64,000 nt of DNA, taken from the NCBI GenBank assembly GCA_024235695.1, contig JACKLX010000009.1, positions 62,001 to 126,000 of the forward strand. The letters run 5' to 3'. Made by a program: the position numbers and the translations under genes. Below the pieces are notes generated by a model. The model saw only the letters and a program-made list of their open reading frames with translations, made no database searches and was not told where the DNA came from. This document shows, in pieces, positions 40,231-49,308 of the stretch (positions are counted from its first letter, which is position 1; each line of letters starts with the position of its first letter). Origin of the DNA: Accumulibacter sp. (GTDB lineage: Bacteria > Pseudomonadota > Gammaproteobacteria > Burkholderiales > Rhodocyclaceae).

Positions 40231-41049
40231 TCAGTCGCGCGCCTCGCCCGGCGAGCAGTCGACCTGAAAGAGGCTGCGGTCCTCGAGACGAATGGCGGTC
40301 AGATGGCGGCCCCACAGACAACCCGAGTCGAGCGCCAGCAAGTTGGGCTCGATCTTCAGGCCGAGCGCCGACCAGTGACCGGTGACCAGGACGTCGCCGG
40401 CGCTGAGGCGCCCGGGCACTTCAAACCATGGCATGAGACCGGCCGGCACACTGCTCAGTTCGCCTTTGGTCTTGAACTCCATCACCCCATCGGCAGTGCA
40501 GAGGCGCATCCTGGTCATCGCGTTGACGATCACCCGCAAGCGCGGCCAGCCTTCCAGGTCGTCACTCCAGGCGGCCGGTTCGCTACCCCACATGTTGGCC
40601 ATGAAGTCGAGATAGGTCGGGCCGGCAAGCACCGCTTCGACCTCGGCGGCCAGGGCGCGTGCCCTGGCGACGGTCCACTGCGGCAACAGGCCGGCATGAA
40701 CCAGGCAGAACTCGCCCTCCTGGTGGCACAGCGGCCGATGGCGGAGCCAGTCCATCAGTTCCTTGCAGTCGGGGGCGTCGAGGATCTCGTCGAGGGTGTC
40801 GCCCTTGCTTCGCCGGTCGATGCCTGCGGCAGCCATCAGCAGGTAGAGGTCGTGATTGCCCAGCACGGCGGTCGCGACCGGGCCGAGGCCACGCAGGAAG
40901 CGCAGCGTCTCCAGCGAGCGCGGACCGCGATTGACCAGGTCGCCGACCAGCCACAGGCGATCATTCGAGGGATCGAAGCGGCACTTGTCCAGCAGCTGCA
41001 ACAGCGAGTCGAAGCAGCCCTGGATGTCGCCAATCGCGTAGGTCGCCAT
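40231..41049 (-). CDS. apaH: Symmetrical bis(5'-nucleosyl)-tetraphosphatase
   Basis: 272 residues. Metallophosphoesterase motifs [36 protein letters not shown] and [10 protein letters not shown] are all present. ApaH splits Ap4A to two ADP, controls alarmone levels and removes Np4 caps from RNA. It lies 9 bp after galE on the same strand. Length is typical. Confidence 0.96.
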   Translation of the reverse strand: MATYAIGDIQGCFDSLLQLLDKCRFDPSNDRLWLVGDLVNRGPRSLETLRFLRGLGPVATAVLGNHDLYLLMAAAGIDRRSKGDTLDEILDAPDCKELMDWLRHRPLCHQEGEFCLVHAGLLPQWTVARARALAAEVEAVLAGPTYLDFMANMWGSEPAAWSDDLEGWPRLRVIVNAMTRMRLCTADGVMEFKTKGELSSVPAGLMPWFEVPGRLSAGDVLVTGHWSALGLKIEPNLLALDSGCLWGRHLTAIRLEDRSLFQVDCSPGEARD

Positions 41050-41058
41050 GGTCTCCGT

Positions 41059-42063
41059 TCAGTCGGCTGCGCGTTGCTGTTGCCAGCGCCAGGCGTCGCG
41101 GCACATCTGCTCGATGCCGCGCCTGGCTTGCCAGCCAAGCAGCTGTTCGGCCAGTCGCGGATCGGCGTAGCAGCTGGCGACGTCGCCCGGTCGGCGTGGC
41201 ACCAGCGCGTAGGGCACCGGCCGACCGCTGGCGGCGGCGAAGGCGCGAACCATGTCGAGCACCGAGTAGCCGCAACCGGTGCCGAGGTTGACGGTCAGCA
41301 GGCCACCCTTGTCGCGCAGGTAGTCGAGCGCCGCCAGGTGGCCCTCGACGAGGTCCATGACGTGAATGTAATCGCGCACGCCGGTGCCATCCGGCGTCGG
41401 ATAGTCGTTGCCGAAGACGCTCAGCTGCAAACGCGTGCCTGCGGCGACCTGCGCCACGTAGGGCAGCAGATTATTGGGCACGCCATTCGGCTCCTCGCCG
41501 ATCAGGCCGCTCTCGTGCGCGCCGACCGGATTGAAATAACGCAGCCGGGCGATCCGCCAGTGGTCGTCGGCCTGCGCCAGGTCGGCCAGGATGTCTTCGA
41601 TCATCAGCTTGCTGGCGCCATACGGATTGGTCGCCGAACGCGGGAAATCCTCGCGGATGGGTACCGACGCCGGGTCGCCATAGACCGTCGCCGACGAGCT
41701 GAAGATCAGCGTCCTGACGCCTGCCTCAGCCATCGCCGCGCACAGTGCGATGGCGCCGCCGACGTTGCAGTCGTAGTAGCGCAGAGGCTGCGCGACCGAC
41801 TCGCCGACCGCTTTCAGGCCGGCGAAGTGAATCACCGCATCGATCGGCGACCGTGCGAAGACCTGGCGCAGCAGCGCGCGGTCGCGAACGTCGCCTTCGA
41901 CGAAGACCGGTCGCCGGCCAGCGATCTGGCCGACACGGTCGATAACCTCGGGGCGGCTGTTGGAGAGGTCGTCGACGACGGTCACCGCATGACCTGCGGC
42001 GAGCAATGCGACGCACGCGTGCGAGCCGATATAGCCGCTACCGCCGGTTACCAGGATGTTCAT
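41059..42063 (-). CDS. galE: UDP-glucose 4-epimerase
   Basis: 334 residues from ATG 42063, giving MNILVTGGSGYIGSHACVAL. NAD-binding GGSGYIGS, active-site serine region IFSSSATVYG, the Tyr-Lys pair in NPYGASKLMIED, and DYIHVMDLVEGH and NLGTGCGYSVLDMV near the substrate site. It interconverts UDP-glucose and UDP-galactose for LPS and exopolysaccharide. The pairing with apaH looks like a short operon. Confidence 0.96.
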   Translation of the reverse strand: MNILVTGGSGYIGSHACVALLAAGHAVTVVDDLSNSRPEVIDRVGQIAGRRPVFVEGDVRDRALLRQVFARSPIDAVIHFAGLKAVGESVAQPLRYYDCNVGGAIALCAAMAEAGVRTLIFSSSATVYGDPASVPIREDFPRSATNPYGASKLMIEDILADLAQADDHWRIARLRYFNPVGAHESGLIGEEPNGVPNNLLPYVAQVAAGTRLQLSVFGNDYPTPDGTGVRDYIHVMDLVEGHLAALDYLRDKGGLLTVNLGTGCGYSVLDMVRAFAAASGRPVPYALVPRRPGDVASCYADPRLAEQLLGWQARRGIEQMCRDAWRWQQQRAAD

Positions 42064-42418
42064 GTTCGAGTCTCGTGAGGGCTTCGCGGCGACTCCATCG
42101 AGCCGGTCCGCGGTCGCCATTGCCTGATGTGGCAAGGCCACTGTCCCGGCTCGATGGCTGGCGCCATCGTCAAGCTGTGCGGCGCAAGGCGAGGGCGATC
42201 AGTGGTGGAGCCGTATCCTTGCGCAGCGCCGGCAAGCCGGCGGCCATTCAGTCAGCGGTCGATTCCCGCTTGCCCGGCAGCTGTCACCGCCGGCTTCGGC
42301 TGGCCGCCATCTTCGCTGTCCAGGCAGCAGCCACCGCGCAAGTCGCGCAGTCTACAGCCTGGCAAGGCGCGCAGCAATCGCCGGGCGTTGCGGCCCCGGC
42401 ATGCTGCGTGCTCCCTGA
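42064..42418. other. Intergenic stretch without a recognised gene
   Basis: 355 bp between the galE start and the hns-like stop. A TTGCC/GGCAA hairpin occurs near 42119-42135 and a GCCGGG/CCCGGC pairing near 42380-42400, neither with a T-tract. Open frames on the plus strand here resemble no family. Confidence 0.45.
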
Positions 42419-42727
42419 CTAGCGGGAAACGAGGAATTCGTCCCTGTGCCGTCCCTGACCCTCGAGGCTCGTCAGCCAGTTTGGCGCCTTGCCGCGACCC
42501 GACCAGCTTTCGCCGTTGGGGCCGCGATACTTGGTGGCAACCGTCGTCCGGGTCTTGCCTGCCAGCATGGCGGCACCGCGGAAGCCGCAATCGGCGGCGG
42601 TCAGACCGTATTCCGCAATCAGCTGTTTGGCTTGCGCGATGGCGGACGCCACCTCGGCCTGCCGGGCCTCGGCGATCTGTTGCTCCAAGGTTTCACGTTG
42701 CACCAATAATTCCCTGTAAGTCGGCAT
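42419..42727 (-). CDS. H-NS family nucleoid protein
   Basis: 102 residues from ATG 42727, with AGGAG 6 nt upstream. An N-terminal coiled coil (YRELLVQRETLEQQIAEARQ) for oligomerisation is followed by the C-terminal DNA-binding domain VATKYRGPNGESWSGRGKAPNWL, the hallmark of betaproteobacterial H-NS/MvaT-like proteins. It likely silences AT-rich, horizontally acquired DNA, such as the less GC-rich restriction/DarTG island here; that link is a guess. The region upstream (42728-42941) is AT-rich and probably holds its promoter. Confidence 0.92.
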   Translation of the reverse strand: MPTYRELLVQRETLEQQIAEARQAEVASAIAQAKQLIAEYGLTAADCGFRGAAMLAGKTRTTVATKYRGPNGESWSGRGKAPNWLTSLEGQGRHRDEFLVSR

Positions 42728-42941
42728 GCATTTCTCCTGAAAATAAATAAACCACTCCACTACACCATAACCGCCCTTTGCACCGGGCAGTCCACGACAC
42801 GTCAACGCTGAAACACCGGTGGCCGTGTCTTGCCGACGCCCCGAACGCTGCGCTAAAAGCCGTCCGCTTTGCCCCGAATCGACCCGCCTGCGATCGCAAG
42901 TACTCGCCACCGCCACGGCAATACGCCCGCCGGTGCGATCG

Positions 42942-43532
42942 CTACTTTGCCGACCGACTGAGCTGCCGATAGCCGCCGCCATGAAAGATCAGCGGTTCGC
43001 TGGCCTCGCCCCGCGCAAAGCGCCGGACGCGGCCGATGAAAACAAGATGGTCGCCGCCGGGATACTGCGCTTCGTTGGCGCACTCGAACCAGGCGGCGCA
43101 GCCATTGATCAGCGGCACGCCCGCCAGACCCTGGCTGCTGGCGACGACATCGAAACAGGAAGTCTTGTCGCGGTTGGCGAAACAGTCCGAGATCCACTGC
43201 TGGTCGGCCGCCAGCACATTGACCGCGTACTGGCTGGCGCGACGGAAGGCATCGAGTCGCGGCGAACTGCGTGACAGGCTCCACAGGATCAGCGGCGGTT
43301 CCAGAGACACGGCGTTGAACGAACTGATGGTGACCCCCAGCATGCTGCCGTCGGGTGCCAGCGCCGTCAGCACCGTGACGCCGGTGGCAAAGCTGCCAAG
43401 GGCATCACGGAAGTCACGGCAGACCAGGTCTCGCGCCGCGAGCGCGCGGCCGGTGTCACAGCCATGGCACTGCTGTTCATCATCAAGCAGCGTGCTGGTC
43501 GGGCATTCGGGAGCGCCAAGAGGCATCTCCAT
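42942..43532 (-). CDS. Flavin reductase family protein (FMN-binding split barrel)
   Basis: 196 residues. The reductase core runs from FRDALGSFATGVTVLTALAPDG through VTISSFNAVSLEPPLILWSLSRSSPRLDAF to DHLVFIGRVRRFARGEASEPLIFHGGGYRQL, the usual HpaC/flavin reductase signature. Such enzymes supply FMNH2 or FADH2 to monooxygenases. An extra N-terminal stretch of about 35 residues includes CHGC and is not typical; the true start is uncertain because no strong Shine-Dalgarno precedes ATG 43532. No oxygenase partner is adjacent. Confidence 0.85.
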   Translation of the reverse strand: MEMPLGAPECPTSTLLDDEQQCHGCDTGRALAARDLVCRDFRDALGSFATGVTVLTALAPDGSMLGVTISSFNAVSLEPPLILWSLSRSSPRLDAFRRASQYAVNVLAADQQWISDCFANRDKTSCFDVVASSQGLAGVPLINGCAAWFECANEAQYPGGDHLVFIGRVRRFARGEASEPLIFHGGGYRQLSRSAK

Positions 43533-43918
43533 CAGGCGGCCCGGATACGCTGTTCGGGCGTGCTACTATTCGCTGTTGGCAAAATGGTCAATGAAATCCT
43601 GGTAAGTGCCGCAAGAGCAAATAAACGCTTGGTAACGATTGCTGCATTAATATGAACGAGGCGACAAGGTCGACGCCTGCTTTGCTCCGTTGCTCCTTCG
43701 TCGCATACTCCGCGCCATTTTACGCGATGACGGCAAAGCGACCAAACGCGCGATTATCCCCGCACCTGGCGTCGCTGTCGAGATAATTTTGGTAAGCCAT
43801 TATATGCAGGTGGTGGGACATCATCCGGCGGCAGGCGTTCCGGTGCGCCGGCGAAACCATTACCGGAAAAGTGGCGGCAGACGCGCTTTTCCACCAGCCA
43901 GGAAGGTCGGGCCGGCGA
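43533..43918. other. Divergent intergenic region between the flavin reductase and mutY
   Basis: 386 bp, less GC-rich than average, between divergent genes. A weak minus-strand promoter candidate (TTGACC at 43591-43586, 17 bp, TAGTAG at 43568-43563) could serve the reductase. Plus-strand elements such as GATAAT (near 43780) lack a matching -35. No ORF or RNA was recognised. Confidence 0.4.
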
Positions 43919-44974
43919 ATGCCTGAAGCGGTATGTCCCGGTCCGCGCGGCTTTGCCAGTTGCGTCATCGAATGGCAAAAGGCCCATGGCCGTCACCACC
44001 TGCCCTGGCAGAAAACGGCCGATCCGTACCGCATCTGGTTGTCCGAAATCATGCTCCAGCAGACGCAGGTGCAGACCGTGATGCCTTATTACGAGCGATT
44101 CCTGGCGCGCTTTCCAACGCTTGAAGCGCTCGCCGGGGCACCGATCGACAGGGTGCTGGAAGTGTGGTCCGGACTGGGCTACTACGCGCGCGCGCGCAAT
44201 CTTCATCGCTGCGCGCAAGTGCTCGTCATCAACCGGGCGGGCAGGTTCTCGGCCGATCCCGAAGAGAACGCCGCCCTGCCAGGCATTGGCCGCTCGACCG
44301 CGGCGGCGATTGCCGTCTTCGCTTTCGGTCGCCGTGCGGCGATTCTCGACGGCAACGTCAAGCGCGTGCTGGGGCGTTGCTTCGCGCTCGCCGGCGGGTC
44401 GTCCGCGGCACGCGCCGAGCGAGAAATGTGGGCGCTCGCCGAGTCCCTGTTGCCGGACAGCGGTGTTGAAAGTTACAGCCAGGGGATGATGGACCTTGGC
44501 GCGACAGTGTGTACCCGCCACCAGCCGGCGTGTCACGCGTGTCCCCTGCGGCAGACCTGTGTCGCCTGCCGTGAGGGCCGCCAGGCCGAGTTGCCGCAGC
44601 CGCGGATGCGCGCCAGGCTGCCGCTGCGTTCGAGTCGCCTGCTGCTGCTCAGTGATGGCCGGCGCGTGCTGCTCGAACGCCGTCCACCGAGCGGCATCTG
44701 GGGCGGGCTGTTGAGCCTGCCGGAACTGGGCGATGAGTCTCCCGAAGCGCTCGCTCGACGCCACGGCTGTCGTCTGCTGGGCAGCCGGACACTGCCGCCG
44801 ATGGTGCACAGCTTCAGCCATTTCCGGTTGCGCATCGAGGTCGTGCACGGCGCTGTCGATGACATCGGCCATGGGGTCGGCGAGGCGATCGTGGAATGGC
44901 TGCCGGTTGAGCAGCTTGCCGCGGCGGCCCTACCGGCGCCAATCCGGAAGCTGCTGCTCGCCGCGATGGCCTGA
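43919..44974 (+). CDS. mutY: A/G-specific adenine glycosylase
   Basis: 351 residues. Catalytic Glu43 in WLSEIMLQQTQV, helix-hairpin-helix ALPGIGRSTAAAIAVFAFG, catalytic Asp in ILDGNVKRVLGR, and a 4Fe-4S cluster CTRHQPACHACPLRQTC (Cys-X6-Cys-X2-Cys-X5-Cys). A C-terminal NUDIX-like domain recognises 8-oxoG (PPSGIWGGLLSLPEL, HSFSHFRLRIEV). It removes adenine paired with 8-oxoguanine. The gene converges on the large signalling gene, 37 bp apart. Confidence 0.97.
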   Translation: MPEAVCPGPRGFASCVIEWQKAHGRHHLPWQKTADPYRIWLSEIMLQQTQVQTVMPYYERFLARFPTLEALAGAPIDRVLEVWSGLGYYARARNLHRCAQVLVINRAGRFSADPEENAALPGIGRSTAAAIAVFAFGRRAAILDGNVKRVLGRCFALAGGSSAARAEREMWALAESLLPDSGVESYSQGMMDLGATVCTRHQPACHACPLRQTCVACREGRQAELPQPRMRARLPLRSSRLLLLSDGRRVLLERRPPSGIWGGLLSLPELGDESPEALARRHGCRLLGSRTLPPMVHSFSHFRLRIEVVHGAVDDIGHGVGEAIVEWLPVEQLAAAALPAPIRKLLLAAMA

Positions 44975-45011
44975 ACGGGCGGCGTTCGGCCACTTGTCGC
45001 CCGCGGCTCGC

Positions 45012-48000
45012 TCAGGGGGCGCGGACTTCGAGAAAGCGCGCGAAATCCTCGCTCGGCAGCGGGCGACTGAACAGGAAGCCCTGGTATCCGTCGCAACCGT
45101 GGCTGTCGAGAAAGCGGCATTGCGCCTCGTTCTCGACGCCTTCGGCGAGGACCCTGAGGCCGAGGCTGCGGCCCATGGTGACGATCGTCTGGGCAATCAC
45201 CGCGTCGCTGCGGTTGTCGGGCAGTCGACTGACAAAGGCGCGGTCGATCTTGAGCTGGTCGAGTGGCAGGCGGGTCAGGTAGGAGAGCGAGGAGTAGCCG
45301 GTCCCGAAATCGTCCATGGCGAAGCTGACGCCAAGCTGCTTGATGGCGTTCATCTTGGTGATCGTGTCGGCAACGTTGTCGAGCACCAGGCTCTCGGTCA
45401 GCTCGAGTTTCAACAGCGTCGGCCTGGCAGCGCTACGCGCCAACGCTTGCGCAACCTGTTGCGCGAAATCGGTCTGCCGGAACTGACGGGCGCTGACATT
45501 GATTGCCAGCTGCAGTTCGCGCGTGCGCGCCGCGAGCGACCACGCTGCCAGCTGTGCGCAAGCGGTCTCCAGCACCCACTGGCCGATCGGCACGATCAGC
45601 CCGGTATCCTCGGCCAGCGGGATGAAGCGCGGCGGCGGTACCAGACCGTGCTCGGGGTGTTGCCAGCGGAGCAGCGCTTCGGCACCGAAGACGCGGCGCA
45701 TGGCGTCGACCTGTGGCTGGTAGTGGAGGGCGAACTGCCCCTGTTGCAGGGCCAGATGCATGTCTTCCTCGAGTTGTCGCCGGTCGCTGGCCAGTTCGTT
45801 CATGCTCGCGGCAAAGAACTGCAGGTTGTTGCGTCCCGCCGACTTGGCGTGGTACATCGCGGCGTCGGCGTTACGCATCAGCACTTCGACGGTCTCCCCG
45901 TCCGTCGGGAATACGGCAATGCCGATGCTCGATGTGGTGTGCAGGCTGTGGCCATCGAAGTGAAAGGCCGGCGACAGCGCCGCGAGGATCTTGCCGGCGA
46001 CGCGCTCGGCGGCGGCCGCGTCGGCGCCGGCCAGCACGACGACGAATTCGTCGCCGCCCAGGCGGGCGACGATGTCGCTCTGCCGTACGCTGGCGCGCAG
46101 CCGTTGCGATACCTCGAGCAACAAGGCGTCGCCGACGTGGTGGCCGAGGGTGTCGTTGATGTTCTTGAAACGGTCCAGGTCCAGGAACATCACCGCCAGC
46201 GGCGCGCGTTGGCGGTCGCGCCGCGCCGCCGCCAGTGCCTGTTCGAGCCGTCCCTGCAGGTGCAGTCGGTTGGGCAGGTCGGTCAGGGTGTCGAAATGGG
46301 CGAGATGGCTGATCTTCTCTTCGGCCGCCTTGCGCTCGGAGATGTCGACGAAGCTGCCGATGTAATACTCGATGTCGCCATCGGTGCCACGAATGGTCGA
46401 GATCGCCAGCCATTTCGGGTAACAGCTGCCGTCCTTGCGGCGGTCCCAGATTTCGCCCTGCCAGTGGCCGGTGGTGTTGATTGCCTGCCACATTTCGCGA
46501 TAATCGTCGGCCGCCGAGCGGTCCGACGACAGCAGGCCGGGATCCATGCCGCGCACTTCATCGGCGCTGTAGCCGGTGAGGCGACAGAAGGACTGGTTGA
46601 CCTCGAGGATGCGGTTGTCGCGATCGCTGACCATGATCGCCTCGGCACTGTGCTCGAAAACGCCGGCCAGCAGGCGCAGGCGCGTTTCGGCGACGAGACG
46701 TTCGCTGATGTCACGCCACAGGGTGTGCAGGATCACCTCGCCACGCAGGGTGATCGGCGTCAGGGTGACTTCGACCGGGACCGTCGTACCGTTCGCGCGC
46801 CGGTGTAGCCACTCGAAACGGTGGTAGCCAAAGCGGCTCGCGGCGGCGATCATCGCCGCTGCCTTGGTCTCGGAAGGCTGACCGTCGGGCTGGCAGGCCG
46901 GCGAGATATCGGCCGGGCTGTGGCCGAGGAACTCTGCCTTGGAGTGGTAGCCAAGCAAATTCAGGGTGGCCGTATTGCAGTCGACGAAGCGCCCGTCCTT
47001 GAGCAGCAGCAAGGGATCCTTGGCGTCTTCGAAAAGCCGGCGAAAGGCTTCTTCGCTTTCGTGCAATTGCCGGTCACCGCGCAGGCGATCGGTAACATCT
47101 TCCTTGACCGCCAGGTAGTGCGTCACCTCGCCGCGATCGCCCAGGACCGGCGAAATAGTAACCTGTTCCCAGAACAGCTCGCCATTCTTGCGCCGGTTGT
47201 GGAGCAGGCCACTCCATACCTTGCCGGCGAGCAGCTGGCGCCACAGGCTGCGGTAGGTTTCGTCAGGCGTCTCGCCGGACTTGAGGAAGCGCGGATTGCG
47301 GCCAAGCGCTTCGTGCCGTGAATAGCCGGTGGCCCGCGTGAAACTCGGGTTGACGTATTCGATCTCGCCGGCGGGGTTGGTGATGACGATCGCCACCGGG
47401 CTCTGTTCGACCGCCTGCAGCAGCTTCTGCGACTCCTCTTCGGCGCGCCGTCGCTCCGAGATGTCGGCGAAGACCCAGATGCTGCCGTCGTGTGGTCGCC
47501 GGGGGTCGATGGCGCGGCCGGTCAGAGCTCCCCAGAAGAGACTGCCGTCCTTGCGCTTGAGCATCATTTCGGTGGTGAACGCGCTGCCCGAAGCGACGGT
47601 CGCGTAGGCTCTGGCACCAATGTCCTCGAAGATCTCGCGCGATGCGTAAAAGCGTTCCGACGACTCGCCGACCAGCTCGCCTGGCTGGTAGCCGAAGATC
47701 TCCTCGAGGCGCCGGTTGCACGACACGACGCGTCGTTTCCTGAGGTGCACGATGCCGACCATGGCGTTGGCCAGCAAGGTCTGCATTTCGGCGAGAAGTT
47801 GACGGTTGCGCGCCTCCATCTCCTGGCGCTCGCTGAGGTCGGCCAGGACGTTGGCGATGACCGCGGGCTCGCCGGCGACCTGGCGGACGACGAACAGCGC
47901 GTGGATGGCCGGAATGCGGCGCCCGTCGAGTGCCGTCAGTTCGAGTTCGCCGGTCCAGTGACCTCGCTCGACAACCGCGGGAAGGGCCTCTTCCTGCAAT

Positions 48001-49211
48001 CGGCGGAGGTTTTCACCGGCGTAGAACCTGGCGAAGGAGTAGTCGCTGCTTGCCGCGTCGGGCGGCAGTTGCAACATCCTTCGGGCGGCCTGGTTGGCAT
48101 AGATGATCGTGCCGTCGGCATGGGCCATGCCGATTCCCTGACCGGCGTTGTCCACCAGGCGCTGGAATATCTCCAGGCGCTCGCCGTTGGCACGCAGCTG
48201 TTGCTCGCTGGCGACCAGGTCGGCGACGACCTGCGCCTCGCGCCGGTCGCTGCTGCGCAGGCGAAACAGCAGGGCCGCCAGCAGGGCGAGCAGCAGCAGA
48301 GCCGAAGCGCCGACCACGACGACGCGTTTCCGCCAGCCGGCCAGCACGTCGTCTTCGCTGAGGCCGATGACGAAATAGAAGGGGTAGCGCTCGAGCCGGT
48401 GAAGGCTGTAGATGCGGCTTCTGCCGTCGGTCTGGGCGGTGAAGCGCAGGGTCGCCGTTCGCTCGCCGGCGTCGAGCAGCGGGCGCAGTGGGTGCTCCGT
48501 CCTGAGCGCCTGGTTGACCTGCCCGGCGATGTGCGGCCAGCGTACGACCAGCCGCTGATCGTCGCTGCGGCGCAGGACGATCGAGCCGTCGTTGCCGAGG
48601 TCGATCGACCGGAAGATCTGCTGATAGCGCTCGAGGTCGAGGACCGCCGTGACGATGCCAAGAAAGGCGCCGCCGGCATCGCGCAGCGCACGGGCGACGA
48701 TCAGGCTCGGACGGCCGCTGGCGCGCGAGATCAAGACCTCGGAGAAGACCGGCCCGGCAGCGGTGCTGTCGCGAAGCATGCGGAAATAGTCGCGGTCGGC
48801 GACGTTGATTTGCGGCGTGTTGGCCGGGTCCGAGCTGTACAGCAGTTCACCGCGGGCGTCGAAGACGCGCAGGGCGGCGAGTTCGTCGAAACGGAACAGC
48901 TGCGCGTCGAGCTCAGCGTTCAGTTCGCCGCCGTAGTGTGCGACCGCTGGCGGTTTCAGGGCCGCTGCCGGGAGGCGTCGTGCCAGCTCCTGGAGGACCG
49001 CGTCGCTGCGCCGTAGCGTCGCGTCGAGGCGTGTTTCGAAGATCGCGGCATAATTGCGGGTGGTCGTTTCGGCGGCACGGACCTGCTCCCGGTAACTCAA
49101 CCAAAGCTGGTAAGCCAGGAGAAGCAGGACCAACAGCACGACCACGCCGATGGCGAGCCGTAGCGCGCGGCGTTGCCGGCCGACGGCGGTGAGCGAATTC
49201 ACGGCGGCCAT
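45012..49211 (-). CDS. Cache / five-PAS / GGDEF / EAL c-di-GMP sensor protein
   Basis: 1399 residues from ATG 49211 (a TTG at 49241 opens the same frame). TM1 about residues 15-38, a periplasmic dCache sensor, TM2 near 305-325 (VVVGASALLLLALLAALLF), then five PAS domains, each with the IxxxNxxF/GY pattern (for example IEYVNPSFTRATGY). GGDEF follows with intact RLGGDEF and an inhibitory RxxD site (RQSD) five residues before it, then EAL with GAEALLRW, ELTES, DDFGTGYSSL and LKIDRAFV all intact. Both synthesis and breakdown of c-di-GMP look possible. The ligand is unknown; control of biofilm or floc formation is inferred. Confidence 0.93.
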   Translation of the reverse strand: MAAVNSLTAVGRQRRALRLAIGVVVLLVLLLLAYQLWLSYREQVRAAETTTRNYAAIFETRLDATLRRSDAVLQELARRLPAAALKPPAVAHYGGELNAELDAQLFRFDELAALRVFDARGELLYSSDPANTPQINVADRDYFRMLRDSTAAGPVFSEVLISRASGRPSLIVARALRDAGGAFLGIVTAVLDLERYQQIFRSIDLGNDGSIVLRRSDDQRLVVRWPHIAGQVNQALRTEHPLRPLLDAGERTATLRFTAQTDGRSRIYSLHRLERYPFYFVIGLSEDDVLAGWRKRVVVVGASALLLLALLAALLFRLRSSDRREAQVVADLVASEQQLRANGERLEIFQRLVDNAGQGIGMAHADGTIIYANQAARRMLQLPPDAASSDYSFARFYAGENLRRLQEEALPAVVERGHWTGELELTALDGRRIPAIHALFVVRQVAGEPAVIANVLADLSERQEMEARNRQLLAEMQTLLANAMVGIVHLRKRRVVSCNRRLEEIFGYQPGELVGESSERFYASREIFEDIGARAYATVASGSAFTTEMMLKRKDGSLFWGALTGRAIDPRRPHDGSIWVFADISERRRAEEESQKLLQAVEQSPVAIVITNPAGEIEYVNPSFTRATGYSRHEALGRNPRFLKSGETPDETYRSLWRQLLAGKVWSGLLHNRRKNGELFWEQVTISPVLGDRGEVTHYLAVKEDVTDRLRGDRQLHESEEAFRRLFEDAKDPLLLLKDGRFVDCNTATLNLLGYHSKAEFLGHSPADISPACQPDGQPSETKAAAMIAAASRFGYHRFEWLHRRANGTTVPVEVTLTPITLRGEVILHTLWRDISERLVAETRLRLLAGVFEHSAEAIMVSDRDNRILEVNQSFCRLTGYSADEVRGMDPGLLSSDRSAADDYREMWQAINTTGHWQGEIWDRRKDGSCYPKWLAISTIRGTDGDIEYYIGSFVDISERKAAEEKISHLAHFDTLTDLPNRLHLQGRLEQALAAARRDRQRAPLAVMFLDLDRFKNINDTLGHHVGDALLLEVSQRLRASVRQSDIVARLGGDEFVVVLAGADAAAAERVAGKILAALSPAFHFDGHSLHTTSSIGIAVFPTDGETVEVLMRNADAAMYHAKSAGRNNLQFFAASMNELASDRRQLEEDMHLALQQGQFALHYQPQVDAMRRVFGAEALLRWQHPEHGLVPPPRFIPLAEDTGLIVPIGQWVLETACAQLAAWSLAARTRELQLAINVSARQFRQTDFAQQVAQALARSAARPTLLKLELTESLVLDNVADTITKMNAIKQLGVSFAMDDFGTGYSSLSYLTRLPLDQLKIDRAFVSRLPDNRSDAVIAQTIVTMGRSLGLRVLAEGVENEAQCRFLDSHGCDGYQGFLFSRPLPSEDFARFLEVRAP

Positions 49212-49308
49212 TGGGCAATACTGCAAGACTTGGCCGGCCAAGGCAAGGAAATGGCCGCTTCCCGATCCGGACGGCTGGCGTCAGGTCGGTCGCGCCCACT
49301 CCGGCGGT

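Noticed and set aside
42127-42750. Plus-strand frames between galE and the H-NS gene
   Set aside because: Arg/Pro-rich low-complexity translations with no start signal; they overlap the H-NS-like gene on the other strand.
47490-49016. A 508-residue plus-strand frame
   Set aside because: Antisense to the PAS/Cache part of the c-di-GMP protein, no recognisable family.
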